DNA of 64,000 bases from Nitrospirota bacterium (GCA_040757335.1 JBFLXB010000007.1:1-64000), one strand, 5' to 3'; shown: positions 7,213-16,329, counted from the first letter of the stretch. Notes: generated from the sequence alone by a model not told the origin. Program-made: numbers and translations.

Positions 7213-8091
7213 TCATAGCCCTTTCGATAAACCGGACGCTGCCGGTCCAGCCTCCAGCCATTCTAGCAGACGTTCCAGCTCCTCGCTCGACGCGTACTGG
7301 ATACGGATCTGCCCGGCACGGGCCGTTCCGACAATCGACACTCGCGTGCCGATCGCTCGCCCGAGGCGAAGTTCCAGATCCGCGACTTCCACCGGCACCG
7401 AGCGACGACGGCTCTTGCGCGAGCCCACGCCGGCCAGGGCTTCGGTCTGTCGCACCGACAGTCCTTCGACCATGACGCGGCGGCCCAGCGCGAGCTGTTT
7501 ATCAGGCTCCAGTCCCAACAGAGCCTTGGCGTGGCCGTGGCTTAACCGACCGTCGAGCACTGCGTGCTGAAGTTCCTCCGGGAGTTGCAGCAGCCGTAGG
7601 GTATTGGCGACGCTCGACCGGTCTTTATGCACGCGATGGGCCAGATCATCCTGGGTCAGACCGAACTGCATCATCAGCCGGCGGAACGCATGAGCCGCCT
7701 CCATGGGGTTCAAGTCCTCGCGCTGGAGGTTTTCGACCAGCGCGAGCACCGTGGCATCCTCGGGCGAAGCCTCCTTGATCACCGCCGGAATCTCGGCCAG
7801 CCCCGCCCGTTGTGCGGCGCGCCACCTCCGCTCTCCGGCGATCAACTCATACCCATTCGGTATTTTTCGAACCACCACCGGCTGCAGGACCCCTTGGGAC
7901 TTGAGGGAAGCGGCCAGCTCCTCAAGGGACGACTCGGCAAAGCGCTTGCGCGGCTGGTGCGGGCTTCGCGTGATCAGGTGCACCGGGATCATGACACCCT
8001 GGCCCCGTTCTGGAGGTGGGCTCGCGTCTCCCAAGAGCGCCTCCAGACCCCGTCCCAATGCTTTGCGCTCGCCTCCGGGGCGGGCCTTCAC
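7213..8091 (-). CDS. parB: Chromosome partition protein ParB
   Basis: The 292-aa CTPase clamp loads on parS and spreads over the origin region. The start is GTG 8091, giving the typical N-terminus (RKALGRGLEALL). The CTP-binding/ParB-Srx domain covers about residues 38-130, with the ERRWRAAQRAGL and ENLQREDLNPMEAA motifs. A helix-turn-helix parS-binding domain follows at about 135-200 (LTQDDLAHRVHKDRSSVANT), then a C-terminal dimerisation segment. It lies 23 bp downstream of parA in one operon. Two perfect parS palindromes are nearby. Confidence 0.97.
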   Translation of the reverse strand: MKARPGGERKALGRGLEALLGDASPPPERGQGVMIPVHLITRSPHQPRKRFAESSLEELAASLKSQGVLQPVVVRKIPNGYELIAGERRWRAAQRAGLAEIPAVIKEASPEDATVLALVENLQREDLNPMEAAHAFRRLMMQFGLTQDDLAHRVHKDRSSVANTLRLLQLPEELQHAVLDGRLSHGHAKALLGLEPDKQLALGRRVMVEGLSVRQTEALAGVGSRKSRRRSVPVEVADLELRLGRAIGTRVSIVGTARAGQIRIQYASSEELERLLEWLEAGPAASGLSKGL

Positions 8092-8114
8092 CGCCGAGGC
8101 GGCGTGTTGATGTT

Positions 8115-8906
8115 CTATGCCGTCCGTTTGAGCACCTCCTTGGCAAGCTGCATGTACAACTGCGCGCCGCGCGATGCGATTTGGTACAGCAGGACTGGTC
8201 TGCCGTGGCTTGGGGCCTCGGCAAGCGTCACGTTGCGCGGAACGATCGCATCGAACACCAACTCCCCCAGATGACTTCGCACTTCGGACGCGACTTGCAC
8301 CGACAAATTGTTGCGTGGGTCGTACATGGTCAGCAAGATCCCTTCGATACGCAAATCCGGGTTCACGGATTGCTGCAGATGGCGGATCGTATCAAGCAAT
8401 CGGCTGAGCCCTTCCATCGCATAGTATTCGCACTGCACCGGGATCATGACCGACCGCGCGGCCGTGAGCGCATTCACCGTCAGCAGCCCGAGCGAGGGGG
8501 GGCAATCAATGAACACGAACTCATAGTCGCCCACCACCGGATCCAGCGCCCGCCGGAGAAACAACTCGCGTTCAGGCAGGCCAACCAGCTCGACCTCCGC
8601 GCCGGTCAAATGCACGTCAGCCGGAATCACGTCCAGGAACTGCAGATCGGTCTTTCGGATCGCCTCGGCCGCCTTGCACGCGCCGATGAGCGCGGCGTAG
8701 CTCCCGGCTCCAGGTTCACCGTGCAGACCGACCCCGCTGGTGGCATTGCCTTGGGGATCGAGATCAACGAGGAGGACGCGTCGCTCAGCCACGGCAATGG
8801 ACGCCGCAAGGTTGACGGCAGTGGTGGTTTTTCCCACACCGCCCTTCTGGTTGGCGACTGCGATGACGCGGCTGGCTCCGTCCATGGTCCGCTCAACGGG
8901 CCGCAT
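8115..8906 (-). CDS. parA: Chromosome partition ATPase ParA (Soj)
   Basis: The 263-aa MinD/ParA-type ATPase moves ParB-bound origins by ATP-dependent nonspecific DNA binding. The deviant Walker A KGGVGKTTT is at about residues 20-28, followed by the Walker A' LVDLDPQGN and Walker B FIDCPPSLG boxes. It starts at ATG 8906, and a parS site lies 53 bp upstream of the start, so ParB binding may autoregulate the operon. Order parA-parB-bactofilin. A second ParA-like protein, with a different C-terminus, is encoded at 30304-31449. Confidence 0.97.
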   Translation of the reverse strand: MRPVERTMDGASRVIAVANQKGGVGKTTTAVNLAASIAVAERRVLLVDLDPQGNATSGVGLHGEPGAGSYAALIGACKAAEAIRKTDLQFLDVIPADVHLTGAEVELVGLPERELFLRRALDPVVGDYEFVFIDCPPSLGLLTVNALTAARSVMIPVQCEYYAMEGLSRLLDTIRHLQQSVNPDLRIEGILLTMYDPRNNLSVQVASEVRSHLGELVFDAIVPRNVTLAEAPSHGRPVLLYQIASRGAQLYMQLAKEVLKRTA

Positions 8907-8958
8907 GGTAGCACAACCACGCGATCAAATGATAGACGTGGACAATTTTTGTGAGAGA

Positions 8959-8974
8959 TGTTCCACGTGGAACA
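8959..8974. promoter_or_regulatory. parS site 1
   Basis: The 16-bp perfect palindrome TGTTCCACGTGGAACA is a recognised parS form. It lies between the rsmG 3' end and parA, in the expected parA promoter region. Confidence 0.93.
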
Positions 8975-8987
8975 TCTCGATGTGGTC

Positions 8988-9689
8988 TCACGTGGTCGTA
9001 CGCGCGACCAGCAGAGCAGAGGCGATGTTCGTTTCGGGGAGGTGGTACCGATGGACGACGAACCCTGCTCCAGCGCGATCCGCCTGCTCCCTGGACGCCC
9101 AGATCACGACTCGACCGCCCGAAGCGAGCAACGGCACAGCGAGCGCCTTGGCCATTCGGGGCTCGGTGACCGCGCGCATCAACACACAGTCGAATCGATG
9201 GCCCAGGTCCGTCGGCATCTGTTTGAGCGAAATCGTCGTCTCCACCACGGTCACTCGTTCGAGCTTGAGTAGGGCGCAGACCGTGGTCAGAAACGCAGCA
9301 CGTTTCTGACGCGGCTCGATCAAGGTCATGCGTAGGTCGGGTCGAGCCATCTTGATGGGAAGGCCTGGAAACCCAGCCCCCGATCCTAGATCAGCGACCT
9401 CCGCGCCCGGAGGCACATCTGCCAACACGGCAAGGCCAGCCAAGGAATCGAGCACATGCCTGCTGATCAGTTCTTGGAGATCAGTGGTCCCGGTGAGATT
9501 GATCCTGCGATTCCACTTCTGGAGTTCGACGAGATACCGTTCGAACTGACCGAGTTGGGCTGCAGAAAGGTGCGCGCCCAGTTCAGCGGCGCCACGTTCG
9601 AGGATCTGAAGCGGGGTGACAGCTTTCACCCGAGAGTGATCAGGCGGGCTGGAGCCTGGTGGTTGATCCGCCACGGCGTTCACGTTCAA
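8988..9689 (-). CDS. rsmG: 16S rRNA (guanine-N7) methyltransferase RsmG
   Basis: The enzyme methylates G527 of 16S rRNA with SAM. The class I methyltransferase motif I is VADLGSGAGFPGLPI. RINLTG and the RHVLDSL box of the GidB family precede it, and MRAVTEP follows. The 233-aa frame opens with TTG at 9689 and overlaps mnmG by 50 bp. A GTG at 9629, 8 bp after the mnmG stop, would give 213 aa and is equally plausible; no clear ribosome site decides. It sits in the usual mnmG-rsmG-parA-parB order. Confidence 0.93.
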   Translation of the reverse strand: MNVNAVADQPPGSSPPDHSRVKAVTPLQILERGAAELGAHLSAAQLGQFERYLVELQKWNRRINLTGTTDLQELISRHVLDSLAGLAVLADVPPGAEVADLGSGAGFPGLPIKMARPDLRMTLIEPRQKRAAFLTTVCALLKLERVTVVETTISLKQMPTDLGHRFDCVLMRAVTEPRMAKALAVPLLASGGRVVIWASREQADRAGAGFVVHRYHLPETNIASALLVARTTT

Positions 9690-11520
9690 GCGCCACGAGC
9701 AGAAGCGAGAGCGCGGCTGGTGTCACGCCGGAGATGCGCGAGGCCTGGCCCAGAGAGCGCGGGGAGACAGCAGTCAGTTTCTCGACCACTTCTCGGGACA
9801 GCCCAACGACCTGGGCGAACTGGAATCCGATCGGGATCTTCCGATCCTCAAACTGTTTGAATCTGGCAACGTGCTGCTCTTGCCGCTTTAAGTATCCCTC
9901 GTACTTGATCTCCAGCTCAATCTGCTCTGCCAGCTCGGGATCAAGTGCTGCGAACTCAGGCCACATCTCAGCCAGGTCAGCCAACCCGACTTCCGGGCGC
10001 TTCAGGAACTGAGCTGCTGTAATATCCGACGAAAATCCTGGCCGAGCTGATGATGGCGCGACAGCCGACACACGGGTGCGCGAGAGCTTTGCGATTTGTC
10101 CCTCTATCAAAGCCCGCCGCGCCCTAAACCGCTGGTGGGTCTCAGCATCGATCAGGCCGATCTCTGCTCCGAGGTCCATCAGGCGGACATCCGCATTGTC
10201 GTGCCGAAGCAGCAACCGGTACTCGGCGCGAGACGTAAACATCCGGTACGGCTCGTTCGTGCCCTTGGTGACAAGGTCGTCAATCAACACCCCGATATAG
10301 GCTTGGGAGCGCTCCAACACCACGGATTCGCGCTCCTGCACAGACAGCGCCGCGTTGATACCCGCCATCAGGCCCTGTGCCGCGGCTTCCTCGTATCCCG
10401 ACGTCCCGTTGATCTGGCCCGCGTGGTAAAGGCCCGGCACCAGCTTGGTCTCGAGCGTGGGCCAGAGCTGCGTGGGTGGAACAAAGTCGTATTCAATCGC
10501 GTACCCGGGCTTGATGAACTCCACGCGTTCGAGGCCAGGAATCGTCCGCACGAATCGATGCTGCACATCGACCGGCAGGCTCGTGGAAATCCCGTTCGGA
10601 TAGTAGATGGGAGTATCCAGACCATCCGGTTCCAGGAACACTTGATGGCGCTCTTTGTCGCTGAACCGGTGGATCTTATCTTCGATCGACGGACAATACC
10701 GCGGGCCAGTGCCCTGGATCACACCGGTAAAGAGCGGGGAGCGATCGAGATTGTCGGCGATGATCTGGTGTGTCTCGGCGCTCGTGTAGGTCAGAAAACA
10801 CGGCACCTGCGCCTGGGAAATGCGGTCCGTACGATAGGAAAACGGCCGAGGGGGATCGTCTCCGTGCTGCGGTGTGGTGACGGAAAAATCGATCGTGCGG
10901 CCGTCCAACCGCGGCGGCGTGCCGGTCTTCAGCCGGCCGAGCGTGAACCCCAACGCTTCCAAGCTGCCGGATAGTCCCTCCGCTGCAGGTTCGCCCGCGC
11001 GCCCGGCGGAAAACCGAGTCAGGCCCACATGGATCAGCCCTCGCAGAAACGTGCCGGTCGTGACGATCACGGCCTTTGCGCGATACAGCGTCCCATCCTT
11101 GGTCACCACGCCCTCAACGCGTCCATCGCCCGCTACCACACGATCCACCTGTTCGGGCACGATCGTGAGACTCGGTTGGGCCTCCAGCGTGGCCTGCATG
11201 GCCAGCCGGTATCGCACGCGGTCCGCCTGCGCCCGCAGCGCCCGTACCGCCGGGCCCTTTGATGTATTCAGCATTCGGAACTGAATACCAGTCTCATCAA
11301 TGGTGCGCGCCATCTGCCCGCCAAGCGCATCGATCTCCCGGACCAGATGTCCCTTGGCAATCCCGCCAATGGCCGGATTACACGACATCTGGGCAATGTT
11401 CTCGTAATTCATCGAGAAAAGGAAGGTGTGGCACCCCATCCGAGCCGCTGCCAGCGCCGCCTCACACCCTGCATGGCCGGCGCCGATGACGATGATATCC
11501 AAGTTTAGTCCGGTCTTCAT
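9640..11520 (-). CDS. mnmG: tRNA uridine-5-carboxymethylaminomethyl modification enzyme MnmG
   Basis: This FAD-dependent partner of MnmE installs the cmnm5 group on U34 of several tRNAs. N-terminal Rossmann motif IIVIGAGHAGCEAALAAARM, then the AQMSCNPAIGGIAKGHL and GTFLRGLIHVG signatures, and a C-terminal helical domain that binds MnmE. I use ATG 11520 (626 aa). A GTG 12 codons upstream would place the start inside a parS palindrome and inside the previous gene. It overlaps rsmG at its 3' end if the upstream rsmG start is used. Confidence 0.95.
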   Translation of the reverse strand: MKTGLNLDIIVIGAGHAGCEAALAAARMGCHTFLFSMNYENIAQMSCNPAIGGIAKGHLVREIDALGGQMARTIDETGIQFRMLNTSKGPAVRALRAQADRVRYRLAMQATLEAQPSLTIVPEQVDRVVAGDGRVEGVVTKDGTLYRAKAVIVTTGTFLRGLIHVGLTRFSAGRAGEPAAEGLSGSLEALGFTLGRLKTGTPPRLDGRTIDFSVTTPQHGDDPPRPFSYRTDRISQAQVPCFLTYTSAETHQIIADNLDRSPLFTGVIQGTGPRYCPSIEDKIHRFSDKERHQVFLEPDGLDTPIYYPNGISTSLPVDVQHRFVRTIPGLERVEFIKPGYAIEYDFVPPTQLWPTLETKLVPGLYHAGQINGTSGYEEAAAQGLMAGINAALSVQERESVVLERSQAYIGVLIDDLVTKGTNEPYRMFTSRAEYRLLLRHDNADVRLMDLGAEIGLIDAETHQRFRARRALIEGQIAKLSRTRVSAVAPSSARPGFSSDITAAQFLKRPEVGLADLAEMWPEFAALDPELAEQIELEIKYEGYLKRQEQHVARFKQFEDRKIPIGFQFAQVVGLSREVVEKLTAVSPRSLGQASRISGVTPAALSLLLVALERERRGGSTTRLQPA

Positions 11521-11536
11521 CGCACCACTTTGGCGA

Positions 11537-11734
11537 TCATTCGGTGACTGTTCCACGTGGAACAGTGGTTTTGATCGATTGCATGTCGTAGAAGACGCAG
11601 CACGTTCCAGCTTTGGGTCGCAATGTTGCCCCGCAAGCGCGACATTCGTAGCTGATCAGCCATGCGTCAAGAGGCATTATTTCCTTGATCTCAGCCCGGC
11701 ACTGTGGACACGTGATCGTGGTTGAGGTCATCAT
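11537..11734 (-). CDS. Small zinc-ribbon protein
   Basis: The protein is 64-65 aa. The paired CPQC (about residues 9-12) and CRAC motifs form a predicted zinc ribbon, followed by GTCCVFYDMQS, which resembles the GDCCVFCSYG tail of a widespread family of uncharacterised zinc-ribbon proteins. The start ATG overlaps the mnmE stop (AAATGATG), so translation is coupled. Its last codons (V-P-R-G-T) encode parS site 2, so this gene carries a centromere in its coding sequence. Function unknown. Confidence 0.75.
   Translation of the reverse strand: MMTSTTITCPQCRAEIKEIMPLDAWLISYECRACGATLRPKAGTCCVFYDMQSIKTTVPRGTVTE
11549..11564. promoter_or_regulatory. parS site 2, inside a coding sequence
   Basis: A second perfect TGTTCCACGTGGAACA palindrome, 2.6 kb from site 1. 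It lies in the 3' coding end of the small zinc-ribbon gene and just upstream of mnmG. Confidence 0.93.
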
Positions 11735-13125
11735 TTTCCAACGCAGAATCTGGAAAATATCTCGTTCAACACGTCGTCTGTTGTCACGGTCCCCAAAATC
11801 TCTCCAAGCGAATCGACGGCACCACGCAGATCCAGGGCAAGACACTCGTGAGGGCCGCCCTGATCCAGTGTTTCCTGCAGGTGCACAAGAGCGGATTCGG
11901 CGCGTTTGAGCGCATCGACGTGGCGGAGCTTGGTCACGAATGCACCATCCTTGGCCGCCACGCCTCCGTTGAAACGGGTCACGATTTCGCCGATCAGGGC
12001 TTCGATGCCTTGGCGCGTGACGGTGGAGACCCGGTGGACTGATGTTCCGCCCAGCGCTTCGGAGATCGCGTCGACATCTACACGCTGTGGCCGATCCGCC
12101 TTATTGGCCACCGCGATCACTGGACGCTCTTTCATCTCAGCCAACAGCGCTTGATCATCGTCTGCCAGCGCCTCGGAGCCGTCAAATACAGCCAGGATCA
12201 GATCAGCGGTATCGACCGCGTTCTTTGTGCGGCGAATGCCTTCGACCTCCACCGGGTCGGTCGTCTGACGCAGGCCGGCGGTGTCCGATAATCGCACAGC
12301 AATCCCGCCGAGGTCGGCCACTTCTTCAATCGTATCGCGCGTCGTGCCTGGAATCGGGGTCACGATCGCGCGGTTCTCGCGCAGCAACACGTTGAGCAGG
12401 CTGGACTTGCCCACGTTGGGCCGACCTGCAATCACGATTGATGCTCCTTCGCGGACGATGCGCCCGCGATCGGCTGTGGCCAGCAGCCGCCGGAGTTCGC
12501 ATCGCGCCTCGTCCACCGCTGCCACCAGCGCTTCGCGCGGGAGAAACTCCAAGCCCTCTTCGGAGAAGTCGATGCTCGCCTCGATCTCGACCAGCAGGCC
12601 GACCAACCGCTCTTGCAGGGTGCGGATTTCTGCCGACAGCTCGCCGCGCAAGTGCGCCACCGCGGCGCGCGCACCCGCATCGCTCTGGGCGCGGATCAAG
12701 TCCATCACGGCCTCGGCCTGCGCCAAATCGATGCGGCCGTTGAGGAACGCGCGTCGGGTAAACTCGCCGGGTTGAGCCATGCGCACGTCAGGAGCGAGCA
12801 GCAGGCCGACGACCCGCTTGAGCACGTGCGGTCCACCGTGGCAAGACAGTTCGACCACGTCCTCGCGTGTGTAACTCTTCGGGGCCCGCATCACCGTGAT
12901 GAGGACCTCGTCGACAATACCTTTATGGGATTCATCGATCACGTGGCCGAACGCCACGCGACGATCTTCGAGGGCCTTCACCGGCTGGTTGGACTGCAGG
13001 CGCACCACGCGGTCGGCCGCGGCAATCGCCGCAGGTCCGGACAGACGGATGACGCCGATCGCGGCCTCGCCGGGCGCGGTCGCGATCGCACAGATGGTGT
13101 CAGGCGGAGCTGAACGAGCCGGCAT
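11731..13125 (-). CDS. mnmE: tRNA modification GTPase MnmE
   Basis: The 464-aa GTPase acts with MnmG on wobble uridine. The N-terminal formyl-THF-binding domain (TICAIATAPGEAAIGVIRLS) is followed by a helical region with the G domain inserted: G1 GRPNVGKSS, G2 TTRDT, G3 DTAGL and G4 NKAD. It ends with the diagnostic CxGK motif FCVGK. Length is standard. It lies 12 bp downstream of yidC and is translationally coupled to the following zinc-ribbon gene. Confidence 0.97.
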   Translation of the reverse strand: MPARSAPPDTICAIATAPGEAAIGVIRLSGPAAIAAADRVVRLQSNQPVKALEDRRVAFGHVIDESHKGIVDEVLITVMRAPKSYTREDVVELSCHGGPHVLKRVVGLLLAPDVRMAQPGEFTRRAFLNGRIDLAQAEAVMDLIRAQSDAGARAAVAHLRGELSAEIRTLQERLVGLLVEIEASIDFSEEGLEFLPREALVAAVDEARCELRRLLATADRGRIVREGASIVIAGRPNVGKSSLLNVLLRENRAIVTPIPGTTRDTIEEVADLGGIAVRLSDTAGLRQTTDPVEVEGIRRTKNAVDTADLILAVFDGSEALADDDQALLAEMKERPVIAVANKADRPQRVDVDAISEALGGTSVHRVSTVTRQGIEALIGEIVTRFNGGVAAKDGAFVTKLRHVDALKRAESALVHLQETLDQGGPHECLALDLRGAVDSLGEILGTVTTDDVLNEIFSRFCVGK

Positions 13126-13137
13126 CCGAACCCTCGG

Positions 13138-14802
13138 TCACGTGGACAACCCTTTGGGGATCACGAGGGGTTGCGGCTTATAGTACCGCAGCGTCACGTA
13201 CTGTTGCAGGATGGTCAGAATATTGTTGGTCATCCAGTACAGCACCAACCCGGCGGGAAACGCCAGGAAGAAGAACGTGAAGACGATCGGGAGCATCAGC
13301 ATGATCTTGGCCTGACGGGGATCCATGGTCGTCGGCTGCATCTTCTGCTGAACGAACATGGTCACCCCCATAAGGATCGGCAGCACGTAGTAGGGATCCT
13401 GAACCGACAGGTCGCTGATCCAGCCGACGAACGGCGCCTGCCGCAATTCGATGGAGGTGTAGAGGATGTTGAACAAGGCGATGAAAAACGGGATTTGGAC
13501 CACCATCGGCAAACATCCCCCAAGAGGATTGACCTTGTTGGTCTTGTACAAGCTCATCAACTCTTGGTTCAGCCGCATCTTGTCGTGTTTGTATTTTTTC
13601 TGCAGCGCCTGGGTTTGCGGCTGCAGGGCCGCCATCGCCTTCATGGACACGAAGCTCTTGTGCGATAACGGCGCGAAGGCCGTCTTGATCAGCGTGGTCA
13701 GCAAGATGATCGCGACGCCGTAGTTGCCGGTGAACCCGTGCAGGAACTGCAGGAGCAGGAACAGCGGCTCGGCGATCAGCCGCACGAGCGACCAGCTCCC
13801 GTAGATAAACCACCCGAAGTCGATCGTCTCCTGCAAGCCGATCTGGAGCGCAGCCAGTCGGTCGTACTCTTTGGGGCCTGCATACAGACGGACGGCCACG
13901 GGTTTGCCGTCCGCGGGCGCGGTTTCGCGAAGGCCGATGGTCAGCCGCTTCTCCGCGAATCGCTCGGCGACCACCGTGCCGATGGGCGACGCGGGAATGA
14001 GCGCGGTCAGGAAATACTTGTCCTGCAGCGCGGTCCAACTCACGCGCCCGGGATGCACCGCCGGCTGCTCGAGCTTGGACGGCTTGTCTTGGATGACCCT
14101 GCCATCGACCAGGCTGCTGGGCCCGATATAGCCCACGAACGTCGCGTCGCCCCATTCGCGAATTCCGAAGTTCTCGCCCAACGTCAGGCGATAGCTCCCC
14201 TCGAGTCCCCAGGTCGTCACCTCAACATCCACCAGGTACTCGTCGTGGTGGAACGTCAGTCGTTTGACGAGGACGGCTCCACCGGGCGCTCGCGCTTCGA
14301 ATCGCAGGGTCCCGGTGGGATGGTTCGCGGTCAGGCGTAGATCGTCGCCTTCCAGCGTGAACAAGCCGTCCTGGAAGGTGCGCCGCACCTCCTCGTCACT
14401 CCCGTCGACCACCACCGATAGCGGGCCCAACCCCCCGGCGGGAGGCGGCGTCAACAAGTCGATCGGAGTCTGGTTCTCAGGGCCGTTGGTGTACCGCGCC
14501 AACCGCCACGAGGTGATCACGCCGCCGCGCGTGGACAACGCGGCTCGATACAGATCCGTCTCCACCACGACGGTCCGTTCCGCACCCGCGACGGTGCCAG
14601 ACGGCGCAGGGGGTAAAGCCGCGACCGCCTCCGGCGGCGCCTTAGCGGGCGCATTCCCTCCGGACCCGGGCTCGCTCGTCGAGCTCGCTTGACCCTGCGC
14701 GCCATCACCGGTCGGGGGAGGCGGCGCGGGAGGAAACAGCACCGAGTACCCGATGATGATCGCAATCGACAGAATGAGAAACAGGACGGCGTTGCGTTCC
14801 AT
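13138..14802 (-). CDS. yidC: Membrane protein insertase YidC
   Basis: The 554-aa insertase works with Sec and alone to place proteins in the inner membrane. TM1 is at residues 6-24, followed by a Pro/Ala-rich linker. The large periplasmic beta-sandwich domain (about 70-340) is typical of Gram-negative YidC. The conserved 5-TM core follows from about 350, with NYGVAIILLTTLIKTAFAPL and the GGCLPMVVQIPFFIALF hallmark. The C-terminus is short. It is downstream of yidD in the rpmH-rnpA-yidD-yidC operon. Confidence 0.97.
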   Translation of the reverse strand: MERNAVLFLILSIAIIIGYSVLFPPAPPPPTGDGAQGQASSTSEPGSGGNAPAKAPPEAVAALPPAPSGTVAGAERTVVVETDLYRAALSTRGGVITSWRLARYTNGPENQTPIDLLTPPPAGGLGPLSVVVDGSDEEVRRTFQDGLFTLEGDDLRLTANHPTGTLRFEARAPGGAVLVKRLTFHHDEYLVDVEVTTWGLEGSYRLTLGENFGIREWGDATFVGYIGPSSLVDGRVIQDKPSKLEQPAVHPGRVSWTALQDKYFLTALIPASPIGTVVAERFAEKRLTIGLRETAPADGKPVAVRLYAGPKEYDRLAALQIGLQETIDFGWFIYGSWSLVRLIAEPLFLLLQFLHGFTGNYGVAIILLTTLIKTAFAPLSHKSFVSMKAMAALQPQTQALQKKYKHDKMRLNQELMSLYKTNKVNPLGGCLPMVVQIPFFIALFNILYTSIELRQAPFVGWISDLSVQDPYYVLPILMGVTMFVQQKMQPTTMDPRQAKIMLMLPIVFTFFFLAFPAGLVLYWMTNNILTILQQYVTLRYYKPQPLVIPKGLST

Positions 14803-14858
14803 GGCGTCGGAGAGAAGACGTGCCGGTCAGGTGCCGGCGGCAGGCAGCGGAGCAGTCC

Positions 14859-15113
14859 TCACGGCACCGGATCGTATCCGCCCGCGTGCAGCGGGTGACA
14901 GCGCAGCAGTCGGCGGGCCGTCAGCCACACACCGCGGGCCGCGCCGTGACGGTCCACCGCCTCGGTCGCGTACGCCGAACAGCTCGGGAGGAAGCGACAC
15001 CGTGGCGCGAGCAGCGGAGACACCGCCGCGCGATATCCCCACAGGAGCGCCAGACACGTGGTCGCGGCGGGCTTCTGGCGGAATCGATTCCAGGATGAAC
15101 GCAGCCGTCTCAT
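14859..15113 (-). CDS. yidD: Membrane protein insertion efficiency factor YidD
   Basis: The 84-aa protein of the YidD (DUF37) family assists YidC-dependent insertion. The core [20 protein letters not shown] and [13 protein letters not shown], with Cys and Arg residues typical of the family, is followed by [17 protein letters not shown]. The N-terminus is amphipathic and basic. The start ATG overlaps the rnpA stop, so translation is coupled; yidC follows 56 bp downstream. Confidence 0.95.
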   Translation of the reverse strand: MRRLRSSWNRFRQKPAATTCLALLWGYRAAVSPLLAPRCRFLPSCSAYATEAVDRHGAARGVWLTARRLLRCHPLHAGGYDPVP

Positions 15114-15448
15114 CGCTTTTCGGGATGTCTCCAGTTGTCAAACAGCGCGGAGACCCGCTGGCTCAAGGTGACCGAGGACCACACTCCGGCCGGCGCGCGC
15201 GGTAGCAGAATCCAGTCCCAGCCTGGCGGCACGGTGTCGGGGTGCGTGCGAAGCAACTCCCGCAACCGACGCTTGATCCGGTTGCGCGCAACCGCTCCGC
15301 CGAACCGGCGCCCGACGATCACCCCGACCCGGCGCATCTCCCGACCCGGATCCTGGCGAACGCCGATCAGAGTCAGAGGGCCTCGGGAAAGGCGTCGACC
15401 GCGGTCAAAGATCCTTCGGATCTCCACACTGCGTGTGATCCGCCCCAC
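15110..15448 (-). CDS. rnpA: Ribonuclease P protein component
   Basis: The 112-aa basic protein binds the RNase P RNA and helps mature tRNA 5' ends. The N-terminal [19 protein letters not shown] motif is followed by the family signature [18 protein letters not shown] (the RNR motif). It starts at GTG 15448, 14 bp after rpmH. The RNase P RNA gene itself is not in this window. Confidence 0.95.
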   Translation of the reverse strand: MGRITRSVEIRRIFDRGRRLSRGPLTLIGVRQDPGREMRRVGVIVGRRFGGAVARNRIKRRLRELLRTHPDTVPPGWDWILLPRAPAGVWSSVTLSQRVSALFDNWRHPEKR

Positions 15449-15462
15449 TGGGCCCGCGCCGT

Positions 15463-15600
15463 TTACACGGTCAGGCGTTTTCTCCCCTTGGCGCGGCGCC
15501 GCTTGAGCACACGACGCCCATCGGTTGTGGACATGCGTTTGCGGAATCCGTGAGTGCGCTTGCGGCGCAATTTGCTGGGCTGCCTGATCGTGACCGACAT
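15463..15600 (-). CDS. rpmH: 50S ribosomal protein L34
   Basis: The 45-aa, very basic ribosomal protein matches the L34 pattern with [11 protein letters not shown] and the [15 protein letters not shown] ending. The N-terminus [15 protein letters not shown] is slightly unlike the usual MKRTYQPS form but keeps the QPSKLRRKR block. It is the first gene of the rnpA-yidD-yidC operon, with a consensus promoter 43 bp upstream. dnaA, usually adjacent, is replaced here by the divergent pyrE. Confidence 0.97.
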   Translation of the reverse strand: MSVTIRQPSKLRRKRTHGFRKRMSTTDGRRVLKRRRAKGRKRLTV

Positions 15601-15642
15601 CGGTGTGGACCCCCGTGCTTGTTATTTCCGAAAAAACGCCAT

Positions 15643-15671
15643 ATTATAGGGAACCCCCCTGGGGGTGTCAA
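15643..15671 (-). promoter_or_regulatory. Consensus sigma70 promoter of rpmH operon
   Basis: On the minus strand TTGACA (15671-15666), a 17-bp spacer and TATAAT (15648-15643) form a full-consensus promoter. The spacer is itself an inverted repeat, CCCCC-A-GGGGG. Transcription would start about 35-40 bp before rpmH. Confidence 0.9.
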
Positions 15672-15693
15672 ACCCTACGACTCGACCACACAG

Positions 15694-16329
15694 ATGCACG
15701 GCACACCAACGAACGCAGCGGACCTCGACGAGCGATCCGCGTCCCTTTCCACGACGACCGCCGCGGATCGCGACACGCTGCTTCGCTTGCTCTTCGAGCG
15801 GGGATTCCGGTTCAGCCAAGAGCCGGCGTTTCGACTGGCGTCCGGTGCCCTCAGTCGGTACTACCTGAACGGCAAACTGGTCACTCTCGATCCCAAAGGC
15901 GCCACACTGGTCGGCCGGCTGGTGTTCGAGCGCGTCCGGGGTACGGATATCCGCGCGATCGGCGGGCTCACCCTGGGCGCCGATCCGATCGCGCTCGCCA
16001 CCGCAATCGCCAGCGAGGCGGCGGGCGCCCCGATCGCCGCTTTTGTGGTCAGGAAGGAACCCAAAGGCCATGGCACCGCCGGGTGGATCGAGGGCCCCCT
16101 GCCCCCCGGAGCGCCGGTCGCCGTGGTGGACGACGTGGTGACCACCGGCGGATCAACCGAAAAGGCGTTGGACGTCTTATTTCAGCTCGGGCATCCGGTT
16201 CGGAAGGTGATCGCTCTCGTTGACCGCGACGAGGGTGGCCGCGAGGCGATCGCTCGACGAGGCGTGCCGTTCGAAAGCCTGTACACCATCAGCGATTTCT
16301 TGGCCCTGTGGAATGCCAGCGCTTCATGA
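15694..16329 (+). CDS. pyrE: Orotate phosphoribosyltransferase
   Basis: The enzyme joins orotate to PRPP in de novo pyrimidine synthesis. The PRPP-binding loop is VAVVDDVVTTGGST at about residues 145-158. Other family features are SGALSRYYLNGK and RKEPKGHGTAGWIEG, the flexible catalytic loop. I chose ATG 15694 (211 aa); the open frame extends upstream to 15550 but would overlap the divergent rpmH gene and its promoter. It is transcribed away from rpmH. Confidence 0.95.
   Translation: MHGTPTNAADLDERSASLSTTTAADRDTLLRLLFERGFRFSQEPAFRLASGALSRYYLNGKLVTLDPKGATLVGRLVFERVRGTDIRAIGGLTLGADPIALATAIASEAAGAPIAAFVVRKEPKGHGTAGWIEGPLPPGAPVAVVDDVVTTGGSTEKALDVLFQLGHPVRKVIALVDRDEGGREAIARRGVPFESLYTISDFLALWNASAS

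Noticed and set aside
11521-11556. GTG 11556 as the mnmG start
   Set aside because: It lies within the parS palindrome and inside the preceding gene; ATG 11520 starts directly before the FAD-binding fold.
15550-15693. N-terminal extension of pyrE
   Set aside because: It would overlap the divergent rpmH start and promoter and adds sequence with no similarity to orotate phosphoribosyltransferases.
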